From an uncultured Oscillibacter sp. (GTDB lineage Bacteria; Bacillota; Clostridia; Oscillospirales; Oscillospiraceae): a stretch of DNA of 64,000 bases. The translations under genes were made by a program, and so were the position numbers. Positions 33,433 through 42,937 of this stretch are shown here, piece after piece; position 1 is the first letter of the stretch; every line of letters begins with the position of its first letter. The notes beneath the pieces were generated by a model. It saw only the letters and a program-made list of their open reading frames with translations, did no database searches and had not been told where the DNA came from. The stretch lies in contig CAJKKQ010000010.1 in the NCBI GenBank assembly GCA_905200545.1, positions 17,515-81,514 on the forward strand. The letters run 5' to 3'.

Positions 33433-35670
33433 ATGAACCAAAACGACAAAAACAGCAAAAACAACAATCAAAATAAAAACAATGGAAACTGGCGGGGTGT
33501 GATCTCGCTGATCTGCTGGGCTTTGCTTGCCACCATCATCATCAGCTACGCCAGCTCCTACTTCGGCTCCGCCGGACACCAGGGATCCTCCATGACCGTG
33601 GAGTACAGCGTCTTCAAGGACATGGTGGCCCAGGACCAGGTGGAGATGGTGCAGTTCGACAACGCGGAGAACATCCTCCACATTACCCTGCAGGACGGCT
33701 GCACCTACACCGCCGAGGACGGCACCGTCTATACCAAGTCCACCGATGCCGACGGCAATGCCGTTTACACCTTCACGGATCAATCCGGCAACGAGCAGGC
33801 CGCCCGGCTGGACCTCTTCACCGTCCAGCTGGAATCCGACGACGCGGTGATCGCCTATCTGGATCAGTACAAAGAGGCCACCGGCGTCAAGTATGACATG
33901 GATTACCAGGCCCCCATCAGCCCCCTGCTGACGTTCCTGGTGAACTATATCATGCCCTTCGTGCTTTTGATGCTGATGTTCTCCCTGGTGATGCGCTGGA
34001 TGGCCAAGAAGGGCGGCATGGGCGGCATCGGCGGCATCGGCGGCGTGGGCAAGGCCAACGCCAAGGTGTACATGGAGAAGTCCACCGGCGTCACCTTCCG
34101 AGATGTGGCCGGCCAGGACGAGGCCAAGGAGTCCCTGACGGAGATCATCGACTTCCTCCACAACCCCCAGAAGTACACGGAGATCGGCGCCAAGCTCCCC
34201 AAGGGCGCATTGCTGGTAGGCCCTCCGGGCACCGGCAAGACCCTTCTTGCCAAGGCCGTGGCCGGGGAGGCCAACGTGCCCTTCTTCTCCATCTCCGGCT
34301 CCGACTTCGTGGAGATGTTCGTGGGCGTGGGCGCGTCCCGTGTCCGGGACCTCTTCAAGGAGGCCAGCAAGGTGGCCCCCTGCATCGTCTTCATCGACGA
34401 GATCGACACCATCGGCAAGTCCCGTGACAACCGCATGGGCGGCAACGACGAACGGGAGCAGACCCTCAACCAGCTGCTGGCGGAGATGGACGGCTTCGAC
34501 CCCACCAAGGGCATCATCCTGCTGGCTGCCACCAACCGTCCGGAGGTGCTGGACCAGGCGCTGCTGCGTCCCGGCCGCTTTGACCGGCGCATCACCATCG
34601 ACCGGCCCAACCTGGCGGGCCGCATCGCCACGCTGGAAGTCCACACCCGCAACATCCGCCTGGCGGAGGACGTGGATCTCAAAAAAGTGGCTCTGGCTAC
34701 CGCCGGCTGCGTGGGCGCCGACCTTGCCAACCTGGTGAACGAGGCGGCCCTCCGGGCCGTGCGCAAGGGCCGCAAGCTGGTGACCCAGGAGGATCTGCTC
34801 TCTGCCTTCGAGCTGGTCATCGCCGGCACCGAGAAGAAGGGCAGCGTCCTCACGGAGTTTGAGAAGAAACTGGTGGCCTACCATGAGGTGGGACACGCCA
34901 TGGTGGCCTACAAGCAGAAAAACACCGAGCCGGTGCAGAAAATCACCATCGTCCCCCACACCCAGGGATCTCTTGGCTATACCCTGCTGATGCCTGAGGA
35001 GGACAAGACGGAGCTGCGCACCAAGGACGAGCTCATGGCCAAGATCACCGTCTCCATGGGCGGCCGCGCCGCCGAGGAAGTGGTGATGAATACCATGACC
35101 AACGGCGCCTCCCAGGATATCCAGGACGCCACCAACGTGGCAAGGAACATGGTGGCCATGTTCGGCATGAGCGATGAGTTCGGCATGATGGCCCTGGCCT
35201 CCCGCCGCAACCAGTACCTGGACGGCGGCTACGGTATGGACTGCGCCCAGGACACCGCCGCCCGGATGGATCAGGCGGTCAAGGAGATCCTGGACCAGTG
35301 CTACAAGGCCGCTGTGGAAGTCATCCGGGACAACCGGGAGGATATGGACAAGGTGGTGGCCTACCTGATGGAAAAGGAGACCATCACCGGCGCGGAGATG
35401 GTGGCCATCATCGAGGGCCGGGACCCGGAGCTGGTGGAGAATCCCTACGCCTCCACCCGCTCTCAGGAGAACAGCTTCCGCCCCTCCACCCCGGACGTCA
35501 TCGAGCCTGCCGCCAAGAAGGTCCACATGATCTCCCAGAAGATCCAGGCGCCGGAACCCCAGGAGGAGGCGCCCGCCCCGGAGGAGGGCAGCGGCGAAGC
35601 CCCCGCCCCGGAGGAAGAATCCAAATCCTCCGGACAGGAGCATCCGGATTCTCCGGACCAGCAGCAGTAA
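33433..35670 (+). CDS. ftsH: ATP-dependent zinc metalloprotease FtsH
   Basis: 745 residues. Two membrane helices (about 22-42 and 166-188) flank an outer domain. The AAA+ module has Walker A GPPGTGKT at 263-270, Walker B IVFIDEID at 318-325, and the second region of homology ending in RPGRFDRR. The zinc protease motif is HEVGH at 484-488, a variant of the usual HEAGH that keeps both histidines and Glu. A Pro/Glu-rich tail of about 80 residues follows. It degrades membrane and regulatory proteins, and in spore-formers often affects Spo0A control. AAAGGAG precedes the ATG. It is monocistronic with a clear promoter and terminator. Confidence 0.97.
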   Translation: MNQNDKNSKNNNQNKNNGNWRGVISLICWALLATIIISYASSYFGSAGHQGSSMTVEYSVFKDMVAQDQVEMVQFDNAENILHITLQDGCTYTAEDGTVYTKSTDADGNAVYTFTDQSGNEQAARLDLFTVQLESDDAVIAYLDQYKEATGVKYDMDYQAPISPLLTFLVNYIMPFVLLMLMFSLVMRWMAKKGGMGGIGGIGGVGKANAKVYMEKSTGVTFRDVAGQDEAKESLTEIIDFLHNPQKYTEIGAKLPKGALLVGPPGTGKTLLAKAVAGEANVPFFSISGSDFVEMFVGVGASRVRDLFKEASKVAPCIVFIDEIDTIGKSRDNRMGGNDEREQTLNQLLAEMDGFDPTKGIILLAATNRPEVLDQALLRPGRFDRRITIDRPNLAGRIATLEVHTRNIRLAEDVDLKKVALATAGCVGADLANLVNEAALRAVRKGRKLVTQEDLLSAFELVIAGTEKKGSVLTEFEKKLVAYHEVGHAMVAYKQKNTEPVQKITIVPHTQGSLGYTLLMPEEDKTELRTKDELMAKITVSMGGRAAEEVVMNTMTNGASQDIQDATNVARNMVAMFGMSDEFGMMALASRRNQYLDGGYGMDCAQDTAARMDQAVKEILDQCYKAAVEVIRDNREDMDKVVAYLMEKETITGAEMVAIIEGRDPELVENPYASTRSQENSFRPSTPDVIEPAAKKVHMISQKIQAPEPQEEAPAPEEGSGEAPAPEEESKSSGQEHPDSPDQQQ

Positions 35671-35684
35671 GTTTATCCCAGCAG

Positions 35685-35717
35685 ACGGCGCACCGCTTTC
35701 CCGGTGCGCCGTTTTTT
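35685..35717 (+). terminator. Terminator of ftsH
   Basis: Perfect 11-bp stem ACGGCGCACCG/CGGTGCGCCGT, then a six-T run. Confidence 0.9.
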
Positions 35718-35759
35718 GAAAGCTTCCACACCGATACGTTTGATCAGGAGGGATCCCAC

Positions 35760-36278
35760 ATGATCCGAAAAGCCCAAGAGACCGACCTCCCCGCCGTGGC
35801 CGCCATTTACGAGGCCATTCTGGACGGGGAGGAGCGGGGCCCCGTCTACACCAACTGGCAGCGGGGCAAATACCCCACCATCGACACCGCCCGGGACGCC
35901 CTGGAGGCCGGAACCCTGTATGTGGGGGAGTCGGACGGCAGGCTCTGGGGCGTGGTGAATCTCAACGGGGAGCAGCTGCCGGAGTATGATGAGATCCCCT
36001 GGAGCATCCCGGCGGAGCGGAACCAGGTGGGCGTCATTCACACCCTGTGCATCCACCCGGACTGCGCCGGACACGGCTACGCCCGGCAGATGGTGGACTT
36101 CTGCGAAGCGGAGGCCCGCCGCCTGGGCAAGACCGTCATCCGGCTGGACACCTGGGAGGGAAACCGCCCCGCCAACCACCTCTACCCCTCTCACGGCTAC
36201 CGCTTTGCCGGGGCCACGGAATTCTTTTTCATGGGCTTCATCCATGAGACGCTCAACTGCTACGAAAAGTTGCTGTAA
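35760..36278 (+). CDS. GNAT family N-acetyltransferase
   Basis: 172 residues of a single GNAT domain. It starts MIRKAQETDLPAVAAIYEAI. The acetyl-CoA pyrophosphate loop lies near CAGHGYARQMVDF, preceded by GVIHTLCIHPD (beta-4), and the end reads RLDTWEGNRPANHLYPSHGYRF. The acceptor (amine, antibiotic, peptide or tRNA-like) is unknown. AGGAGGG lies 8 bases before ATG 35760; the long in-frame extension is antisense-like overlap with ftsH and is rejected. It has its own terminator. Confidence 0.9.
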   Translation: MIRKAQETDLPAVAAIYEAILDGEERGPVYTNWQRGKYPTIDTARDALEAGTLYVGESDGRLWGVVNLNGEQLPEYDEIPWSIPAERNQVGVIHTLCIHPDCAGHGYARQMVDFCEAEARRLGKTVIRLDTWEGNRPANHLYPSHGYRFAGATEFFFMGFIHETLNCYEKLL

Positions 36279-36336
36279 GCGGAACCCATTGCAGCCCAAC
36301 GGGTTTCAGCCTTTGCTAACCATGGGTTGACAGTGT

Positions 36337-36377
36337 GAAAGCCGCCGGTTGGTGGCCCGGCAGGGGCTTTTTTTGCT
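36337..36377 (+). terminator. Terminator of the GNAT gene
   Basis: Imperfect stem AAAGCC-GCCGG/CCGGC-AG-GGGCTTT followed by T7. The T run overlaps the next gene's extended -10. Confidence 0.65.
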
Positions 36378-36382
36378 ATACT
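36374..36382 (+). promoter_or_regulatory. Extended -10 promoter of the membrane HTH gene
   Basis: TG-C-TATACT directly following the T run of the preceding terminator, 24 bases before the start codon. Confidence 0.55.
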
Positions 36383-36406
36383 GGCGCCGGAAAGGAGGTC
36401 CTGCCT

Positions 36407-37711
36407 ATGACCACAGGCGGGCGCATCGCCCAAAAGAGAAAAGAACAGGGACTCAGCCAGGAGGCCCTGGGAGACCGTCTGGGGGTATCCCGGCAGGCCA
36501 TCTATAAATGGGAGAGCGACTCCGCCCTGCCGGAGATCGATAAGCTCATTGCCCTCTCCCGCCTCTTCGGCGTCTCTGTAGGGTGGCTGCTGGGAGTGGA
36601 GGAGCCGCCGCCGGAGGATGCCGGGGATGCGGAAGGCACCGCCCCGGAAACGGCTGACGGAGAGCTGACACCGACTCAGCTGCAGATGGTGGAGGAGATC
36701 GTAAAGCGGTACACCGCCGCCCTGCCCAAGCCTCTCTCCATCCGGCGCCGCAGGCTCTTCAAACTGGGCATCGCCGTTGGTTCGCTGTGTCTTGTGGGAA
36801 TCCTTTACAGCCTTTTTGGGCGTCTGGACCAGCTGAATCAGCAGTACAACACCTTGCAAAACAACCTCTTCCAGGTGCAGTCCGGTGTGGACAGCCAGAT
36901 GGGCTCCGTGTCCAACCGGGTGGAGGAGATCCTCAAATCCCAGAACAGCCTGACGGCGGACTACAGCGTGGAGCTGGTTCCCACCGCCTCCAGCGCAAAG
37001 GAAAACCGGGCGGTGTTCTCCGCCCATGTGGTCCCCAAGACCTATACCGAGGGCATGACGGTAAAATTTTCCGTGGACAACGGCACCGGCGGCGTCTCCT
37101 ATGTGCCGGGAGAGCCCGCTCCGGACGGCGGATTCACCGCCACCCTGGCCTGCCATCTCACCGATTCCATTGCCGTCTCCGCCATCTTTGAAACGCCGGA
37201 CGGCACCCGCTCCACCCAGCTGCTGGACCAGTTTGATGGCCTGTACAGCGCCTCTTTGCCCACTGTGGATGTGATGAACTACGGCAGCGGCGATCTGTTG
37301 GGACTGCAGGCGGACCAGAGCGGCCTTGTGACGCTGCCGGAGGTCTATGTCACCGCCCGCCCCAACTCCGACGGCGGAAAAGAGCCCATCGGCCAGTCGG
37401 AGGCGGAGTCCATCCGGGTGGGGCTGTTCAAAAACCGGTCCCTCATCGCCTGGCTGGATCCCTGCGAGCAGCCGGAACACTTCCACGGGGAGTATGGCGG
37501 GGAGTCCTTCTATCACCTTCCGGAAGGTGTCCGGGCCACGCTGACAAAGGATACCGACCAGCTCCAATTTGCAGCGGTGGTGACGGATCCCTATGGCCGC
37601 CAGGCGGTGTACAGTGATATCCCTTACATGCTCTCCGACGGAGCCCTCACCTGGCCCGACAGTTCCGATAGCAGTGACCACAACCCCGCCAACTGGGATT
37701 ACGGCCAATAA
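36407..37711 (+). CDS. Membrane-anchored XRE HTH protein with large outer domain
   Basis: 434 residues. Residues 1-65 form an XRE HTH (IAQKRKEQGLSQEALGDRLGVSRQAIYKWES). An acidic linker leads to one membrane helix (about 122-142). After it a coiled-coil segment (LNQQYNTLQNNLFQVQ to about 185) and a beta-rich outer region of about 250 residues resemble immunoglobulin-like repeats. This is a one-component sensor design: DNA binding inside, sensing outside. AAAGGAGG lies before ATG 36407. The ligand and target genes are unknown; the neighbouring yitT/ABC operon on the other strand is one possibility. Confidence 0.85.
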   Translation: MTTGGRIAQKRKEQGLSQEALGDRLGVSRQAIYKWESDSALPEIDKLIALSRLFGVSVGWLLGVEEPPPEDAGDAEGTAPETADGELTPTQLQMVEEIVKRYTAALPKPLSIRRRRLFKLGIAVGSLCLVGILYSLFGRLDQLNQQYNTLQNNLFQVQSGVDSQMGSVSNRVEEILKSQNSLTADYSVELVPTASSAKENRAVFSAHVVPKTYTEGMTVKFSVDNGTGGVSYVPGEPAPDGGFTATLACHLTDSIAVSAIFETPDGTRSTQLLDQFDGLYSASLPTVDVMNYGSGDLLGLQADQSGLVTLPEVYVTARPNSDGGKEPIGQSEAESIRVGLFKNRSLIAWLDPCEQPEHFHGEYGGESFYHLPEGVRATLTKDTDQLQFAAVVTDPYGRQAVYSDIPYMLSDGALTWPDSSDSSDHNPANWDYGQ

Positions 37712-37715
37712 CCAG

Positions 37716-37751
37716 GAAGCGCCCGTGCAGATGCACGGGCGCTTCTTTTTT
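37716..37751. terminator. Bidirectional terminator between HTH and yitT genes
   Basis: 14-bp stem GAAGCGCCCGTGCA/TGCACGGGCGCTTC followed by a T run on the plus strand. It probably serves both convergent genes. Confidence 0.85.
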
Positions 37752-37758
37752 GTTTGGT

Positions 37759-38628
37759 TTAATTGTTGGCAGAAAAGACGTCGGCCACCTCGCTGATGGT
37801 GATGTAGGCGGTCTCGTCGATCTCGTGGACCAGGTCCTTGAGTTTCGTCACCTGGAAGCGGTTGACAATGAAATAGATCATGGTCTTCTTGGTGTTGGAG
37901 TAGCCGCCCCGGGCCTCCAGCCGGGTGACGCCGCACTCGAAGGTCTCTGTCAGGGTCTTGCACACGTCGTCGGGCCGGGTGGTGATGATCACCGCGCACT
38001 TGGCCCGGTCCAGGCCGTCCACGATGAAGTCCACCGTTTTCAACGCCGCTCCGTAGGTGACAATGGAGTAGAGGGGCAGGATCCAGTTTTGCAGCACGAT
38101 GCCGCAGATGATATAGAGCACCACGTTGTAGATCATCACGAAGGTGCCCACCGTCACCCCCAGACGCTTGGCAAAGATCACCGCCATGACCTCAATGCCG
38201 TCCATGGCGCCGCCGAAGCGGATGGCCATACCGCTGCCCACACCGGAGATCAGTCCGCCGAAGAGGGCACACAGCAGCAGGTCCTGTCCCGCCAGGGGAG
38301 AGGCAAAGCTCACATCCACCGGCAGCACATCCGTGATGAGCCACGCCGTCAGGGAGTAGATGCAAACGGTATAGATGGCATAGAGGGTGAACAGCGGCCC
38401 CTGCTTTTTGAGACCATACAGGAACAGCGGAATATTCAGCACCAGCAGGAAGATAGACAGCGTCAGCCACTCCGGCGTCACCTGGGCAAGCAGCATGGAG
38501 GTGCCGGAAATGCCGCTGTCGTAGAGCTTCACCGGCGATAGGAAGATGGTCACCCCGATGGCGTTGATGATGCCTGCCGCCGTCAGGGCGATCAGGTTGC
38601 GCAGGCGGAATTTTTTCAGCTGTTCCAT
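37759..38628 (-). CDS. yitT: YitT family membrane protein
   Basis: 289 residues. Five to six membrane helices (DUF161-type YitT repeats, with NAIGVTIFLSPVKLYDSGISG and FGGLISGVGSGMAIRFGGAMDGIE) are followed by a cytoplasmic DUF2179 domain from about 205 (AVIITTRPDDVCKTL, TRLEARGGYSNTKKTMIYFIV). The GGAMDG-type loop and GGYS motif are typical. Function is unclear in the family. AAAGGAGA precedes the ATG. It starts only 23 bases after the second ABC gene and is probably the last gene of that operon. Confidence 0.92.
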   Translation of the reverse strand: MEQLKKFRLRNLIALTAAGIINAIGVTIFLSPVKLYDSGISGTSMLLAQVTPEWLTLSIFLLVLNIPLFLYGLKKQGPLFTLYAIYTVCIYSLTAWLITDVLPVDVSFASPLAGQDLLLCALFGGLISGVGSGMAIRFGGAMDGIEVMAVIFAKRLGVTVGTFVMIYNVVLYIICGIVLQNWILPLYSIVTYGAALKTVDFIVDGLDRAKCAVIITTRPDDVCKTLTETFECGVTRLEARGGYSNTKKTMIYFIVNRFQVTKLKDLVHEIDETAYITISEVADVFSANN

Positions 38629-38651
38629 AGGTCTCCTTTCTGTTCCGGGGA

Positions 38652-40544
38652 TCAGGCCAGTTCCGCCTGACCCGTATAGAGCTGGTAGTAACGGCCGTGC
38701 TGGGCGATGAGGTCATCGTGGTCGCCCCGCTCGATGATCTGGCCCTGCTCCAGGACCATGATGGCCTTGGCGTTGCGGACCGTGGAGAGCCGGTGGGCAA
38801 TGACAAAGACGGTGCGGCCCGCCATGAGGCGGTCCATGCCCCGCTCGATGATCTTCTCCGTGTGGGTGTCGATGGAGCTGGTGGCCTCATCCAGAATCAG
38901 CACCGGAGGATTGGCGCAGGCTGCCCGGGCGATGTTCAGCAGCTGCCGCTCGCCCTGGGAGAGGTTGCCGCCGTCGCCGGAGAGGACGGTGTCGTAGCCG
39001 TGGGGCAGGTGGCGGATGAAGGTATCCGCGCCTGCCAGCTGGGCGGCGGCGTGGACCTCCTCGTCGGTGGCCTCCAGCCGTCCGTAGCGGATGTTGTCCG
39101 CCACGGTTCCGGTGAAGAGGTGGGTATCCTGGAGCACCACACCCAGGGAGCGGCGCAGGGAGTCCTTTTCGATGTCCCGGACGTCAATGCCGTCATAGGT
39201 GATGGTACCGGACTGGATCTCATAGAAGCGGTTGATGAGGCTGGTGATGGTGGTCTTGCCGGCACCGGTGGAGCCCACAAAGGCGATCTTCTGGCCGGGC
39301 TTGGCATAGAGGGAGATATCGTGGAGGACGATCTTGCGGTCATCGTAGCCGAAGACTACATGGTCGAACCGCACGTCACCCCGGACAGGTACCAGGGTGC
39401 CGTCGGGCTTTTTCCATGCCCAGGCGCCGGTATCGTAGTTGGCTTCCGCCAGGTTGCCGCTGCGGTCTTCCGTGGCCCGCACCAGCGTCACCTTGCCCTC
39501 ATCCACCTCCGGCTGAGTCTCCATAACTTCAAAGACCCGCTCGGCGCCGGCCACGGCGGAGAGGATGGTGTTCACCTGCTGGGAGATCTGGGTGATGGGC
39601 TGGCTAACCTGCCGGGTGTACTGGAGGAAAGCCGCCAGGCCGCCCAGGTCGCCGCTGCGGATGGCCAGGAGACCGCCCACGCAGCAGGTGATGGCGTAGT
39701 TGATATAGGAGAGGTTGCCCATGGCAGGCATCATGGCGCCGGCGTAAGCCTGGGCCCGGGTAGCCGCCTGGCGGTAGGCCTCGTTGCGCTCCCGGAAACC
39801 CTCCTTGGCGGCAGGCTCATGGTTGAAGACCTTGATGACCTTCTGACCCTCGATCATCTCCTCGATATAGCCGTTCACCGTGCCCAGAGAGGCCTGCTGC
39901 TGGGCGAAGTACCGGCGGCTGCGGCCGCCCACCACTTTCACCACCCACAGCATCACCACCAGCATGGCAAAGGTGATGAGGGTCAGCACCGGGCTCAGGA
40001 CGATCATCATGGCGATGGTGCCCACGAAGTTCAGCGTGCAGGAGATGAGGCTTCCGAAGCTGTTGTTGAGGGCCTCGGAGACGGTGTCGATATCGTTGGT
40101 ATAGCGGCTCATGAGCTCGCCGTGGGTGTGGGTGTCGAAGTACTTCAGGGGCAGATTCTGCATCCGGTCAAAGAGATCGGAACGGATCTTGGCCACCGTG
40201 TTCTGGGACACATGCACCATGATGCGGGCATAGCCAAAGGAGCAGGCCGCGCCGGTGACATACACCGCCCCCATAAAGGCCAGCATTTTGGCAAGGCCGG
40301 GGAAATCACCCGGAAGGATATAGTCGTTGATGAGGGGCTTGATGAGATAGGACCCGCCCACGGTGCAGGCGGAGCTGATGACCAGCAGGCCGGCCACCAG
40401 AATCAGATGGGCCTTATAGCGCCCCAGGTAGCGCATGAGCTTGCCCAAAGTGCCCCGCAGGTTCTTGGGCTTTTGATAGCCGTGACGGCCCGGGCCGCCG
40501 CCGGGGCCCCGGGGTGCGGATTGATTTGTACGCTGTTCAGCCAC
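38652..40544 (-). CDS. ABC exporter half-transporter, second subunit (ATPase-permease)
   Basis: 630 residues. A glycine/proline-rich N-terminus is followed by six membrane helices and a nucleotide-binding domain with Walker A GSTGAGKTT, Q-loop, signature LSQGERQLL and Walker B LILDEATSSID, the catalytic Glu being intact. An unusual insertion (about residues 340-375) precedes the NBD. The start is GTG 40544, with AAGGAG about 9 bases upstream, overlapping the first subunit by 8 bases. It pairs with that subunit as a heterodimeric exporter, the usual role of which is drug or lipid export. Confidence 0.92.
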   Translation of the reverse strand: MAEQRTNQSAPRGPGGGPGRHGYQKPKNLRGTLGKLMRYLGRYKAHLILVAGLLVISSACTVGGSYLIKPLINDYILPGDFPGLAKMLAFMGAVYVTGAACSFGYARIMVHVSQNTVAKIRSDLFDRMQNLPLKYFDTHTHGELMSRYTNDIDTVSEALNNSFGSLISCTLNFVGTIAMMIVLSPVLTLITFAMLVVMLWVVKVVGGRSRRYFAQQQASLGTVNGYIEEMIEGQKVIKVFNHEPAAKEGFRERNEAYRQAATRAQAYAGAMMPAMGNLSYINYAITCCVGGLLAIRSGDLGGLAAFLQYTRQVSQPITQISQQVNTILSAVAGAERVFEVMETQPEVDEGKVTLVRATEDRSGNLAEANYDTGAWAWKKPDGTLVPVRGDVRFDHVVFGYDDRKIVLHDISLYAKPGQKIAFVGSTGAGKTTITSLINRFYEIQSGTITYDGIDVRDIEKDSLRRSLGVVLQDTHLFTGTVADNIRYGRLEATDEEVHAAAQLAGADTFIRHLPHGYDTVLSGDGGNLSQGERQLLNIARAACANPPVLILDEATSSIDTHTEKIIERGMDRLMAGRTVFVIAHRLSTVRNAKAIMVLEQGQIIERGDHDDLIAQHGRYYQLYTGQAELA

Positions 40545-42300
40545 CGATGCTCACTCCTTCCTGCTGGGACTGGTAGACCTCGCGGTAGATCTCGCAGGTC
40601 TTCATCAGCTCTTCATGGCTGCCCTGGGCCACCACACGGCCCTGGGCCATCACCAAGATCACATCCGCCTCACAGATGGAGGTCACCCGCTGGGCGATGA
40701 TGATCTTGGTGGTATCTTTCAGTTCATTGGCAAAGGCCCTGCGGATCTTGGCGTCTGTGGCGGTGTCCACCGCGCTGGTGGAGTCGTCCAGGATCAGCAC
40801 CTTGGGCTGTTTCAAAATGGCCCGGGCGATGCACAGCCTCTGCTTCTGCCCGCCGGAGACGTTGACGCCGCCCTGGCCCAGATCCGTATCCAGGCCGTCG
40901 GGCATCTTCTCCAAAAATTCATCGGCGCAGGCAGCCCGGCAGGCGGCCCAGAGCTGCTCTTCCGTGGCGTTGGGATCGCCCCAGAGGAGGTTTTCCCGGA
41001 TGGTACCGGAGAAGAGGGTGTTCTTCTGCAGCACCACACTCACCGCATCCCGCAGGTGCTCCATGGTGTAGTCCGACACCGGGCGGCCGCCCACCTTCAC
41101 GGTGCCCTCGGTGGCCTCGTAGAGCCGGGGGATCAGGGACACCAGGGTGGTCTTGGCGGAGCCGGTGCCTCCCAGGATGCCCACCGTCTGGCCGGAGCGG
41201 ATGTGCAGATCCACATCCTGCAAAATCCACTCCGGGCTGGAGAGATCATACTTGAAGGAGACATGGTCAAAGTCGATGCTGCCGTCCTTTACCTCCGCGG
41301 GGGTGCGGGTACCGTCGTCCGCCACGTCGGTCTTGGCCTGGTCGTTGGTGATGGCAGGCTTCTCCTGGAGCACCTCGGTGATCCGGCGGGCGCAGGCAAT
41401 AGCCCGGGTCATCATCATGAAGATCATGGACACCATCATGAGGGACATCATGATCTGGGTAATGTAAGTGAAGAAGGTGATGAGCTTGCCGGCCTCCAGA
41501 GAGCCGGCGTACACCATCTGGCCGCCGAACCACATGACGGCGATGATGGTGCCGTAAATAATGAGCATCATGATGGGCATGTTGATGACCACCATGCCGA
41601 AAGCCTTTTCGGCGTTGGACTTGAGATCCAGGTTGCGCTTTGCGAACTTCTCCCGCTCGTGATCCTCCTTCACGAAGGACTTCACCACCCGGATGCCGGT
41701 GAGGTTCTCCTGAACCACCAGGTTCAGCGCGTCGGTCTTCTCCTGCATGGCCCGGAACCGGGGGCTGGCCTTGGTGAGGATCAGCGCCACCGACACGATC
41801 AAAAGGGGCAGCGCCACCAGGAAGACATTGCTCAGCTGATAGCTGATGCGGATAGATAAAAACAGCGCCGCCACCAACATCACCGGGGCCCGGACCAGCA
41901 GCCGCATGGCGAACATCAAAATCATCTGCAGGTTGTTGACGTCGTTGGTAAGCCGGGTCACCAGGGACGCCGTGGAAAACTTTTCGATATTGGAAAACGC
42001 GTAGTCCTGGATGTGGTCGTACTCTGCCGTCCGCAGATTGGCACCGAAGCCCATGCCCGCAATGGAGGAACAGGCGGCGGCTCCCAGGCCGAAGCACAGC
42101 GACACCATGGCCATGACCACCATCTGGAGGCCCTTACTCAAAATAAAGTTCTGGTCGCCGTTGGCAATGCCGATATCCACGATATCGCTCATCACCAGCG
42201 GGATCAGCAGCTCAAAGACCGCCTCCGCCGCGCTGCACAGCACACCCAGGCAGATCCACTTGGAATACGGCCGTGCGTGCGGCCAAAGTGCTTTTAACAT
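40537..42300 (-). CDS. ABC exporter half-transporter, first subunit (degenerate site)
   Basis: 587 residues: six membrane helices, then an NBD with Walker A GGTGSAKTT, signature VSGGQKQRLC and Walker B LILDDSTSAVD. The catalytic Glu after Walker B is replaced by Asp, which is the pattern of the non-hydrolysing half in heterodimers such as LmrCD and TM287/288. The ATG at 42300 lies inside the end of marR, a 7-base overlap; a longer in-frame reading through marR is rejected. Regulation by the adjoining MarR repressor is expected. Confidence 0.92.
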   Translation of the reverse strand: MLKALWPHARPYSKWICLGVLCSAAEAVFELLIPLVMSDIVDIGIANGDQNFILSKGLQMVVMAMVSLCFGLGAAACSSIAGMGFGANLRTAEYDHIQDYAFSNIEKFSTASLVTRLTNDVNNLQMILMFAMRLLVRAPVMLVAALFLSIRISYQLSNVFLVALPLLIVSVALILTKASPRFRAMQEKTDALNLVVQENLTGIRVVKSFVKEDHEREKFAKRNLDLKSNAEKAFGMVVINMPIMMLIIYGTIIAVMWFGGQMVYAGSLEAGKLITFFTYITQIMMSLMMVSMIFMMMTRAIACARRITEVLQEKPAITNDQAKTDVADDGTRTPAEVKDGSIDFDHVSFKYDLSSPEWILQDVDLHIRSGQTVGILGGTGSAKTTLVSLIPRLYEATEGTVKVGGRPVSDYTMEHLRDAVSVVLQKNTLFSGTIRENLLWGDPNATEEQLWAACRAACADEFLEKMPDGLDTDLGQGGVNVSGGQKQRLCIARAILKQPKVLILDDSTSAVDTATDAKIRRAFANELKDTTKIIIAQRVTSICEADVILVMAQGRVVAQGSHEELMKTCEIYREVYQSQQEGVSIGG

Positions 42301-42734
42301 TGTGCCCGATCCTCCTCGAGATTTTGAATGATACGTCCCAGAAGGCCCCGGAGCGTCTGCTCCTCCTGGGGTGTAAAGCCCCGGAGCATCAGCTCCTCCG
42401 TCTCCAGGAACCGCTTGCGGAACAGCGACTGCTGCTCCCGCCCCTTCTCCGACAGCGTGATAAGCCGCCGCCGGGCATCCGTACCGCTGACAGAGCGCTC
42501 TACCAGTCCCCGCTCCTCCAACCGGTCCACAATCCCGTTGGTGGTGGAGGGACGCACCTTCAAAAAGTCCGTCAGCATGCACTGAGGCGCCTGTCCCCCA
42601 TTGTGCATCAGATACATCAGAACATGGGTCTGCGCAGGGGTCACGTCACAGCCCGTCAGCCGGGCATCCATCCGCTCCCGGGCAAGATGCGCACACCGGC
42701 CCAGCAAGGGGCCCAAGGGCGCGACAGGTTCCAT
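42294..42734 (-). CDS. MarR family transcriptional repressor
   Basis: 146 residues with the winged-helix core: TPAQTHVLMYLMHNGGQAPQCML, recognition helix RPSTTNGIVDRLEERGLVERS, and the wing DARRRLITLSEKGRE. It is expected to bind as a dimer to palindromes and release them on ligand binding. AAGGAGGCGAGG lies before the ATG. It leads the marR-ABC-ABC-yitT operon, and three phased operator sites lie over its promoter, indicating autorepression. Confidence 0.94.
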   Translation of the reverse strand: MEPVAPLGPLLGRCAHLARERMDARLTGCDVTPAQTHVLMYLMHNGGQAPQCMLTDFLKVRPSTTNGIVDRLEERGLVERSVSGTDARRRLITLSEKGREQQSLFRKRFLETEELMLRGFTPQEEQTLRGLLGRIIQNLEEDRAQC

Positions 42735-42750
42735 AACCTCGCCTCCTTCG

Positions 42751-42788
42751 TTAGCCTGCTAAAAATTAGCATGCTAAATGTTAGCATG
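42751..42788. promoter_or_regulatory. MarR operator array, three sites in 15-bp phase
   Basis: TTAGCCTGCTAA (42751-42762), the perfect palindrome TTAGCATGCTAA (42766-42777) and a half-site TTAGCATG (42781-42788) start exactly 15 bases apart. They cover the -10 and the start of transcription. Confidence 0.8.
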
Positions 42789-42806
42789 GAACCTCTGTCT
42801 TGTCAA
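42778..42806 (-). promoter_or_regulatory. Promoter of the marR-ABC operon
   Basis: Minus-strand TTGACA (42801-42806), 17-base spacer, TAACAT (42778-42783). The -10 lies inside the operator array. Confidence 0.75.
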
Positions 42807-42902
42807 TGTGCACTTTGATGATATTTTTTGAACGAATTATGAACGAAAAATGGCTAAAATCCGCCCGCTTGTAAACAAATTGTGAAGCTTGGTTCTGCCC
42901 CG

Positions 42903-42931
42903 TTGACTTTCTCTCCGCCGCCCTGTATCAT
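42903..42931 (+). promoter_or_regulatory. Promoter of the candidate small RNA
   Basis: TTGACT (42903-42908), 17-base spacer, TATCAT (42926-42931), facing right with no protein gene before the terminator at 43039. Confidence 0.6.
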
Positions 42932-42937
42932 GAAATC

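Noticed and set aside
33403..35643. 746-codon leftward open frame
   Set aside because: Mirror of ftsH on the other strand; Gly/Val/His-rich, no domain, no start signal.
36327..36332. TTGACA as -35 for the membrane HTH gene
   Set aside because: It lies about 45 bases from the TATACT at 36377, far too distant; an extended -10 is a better reading.
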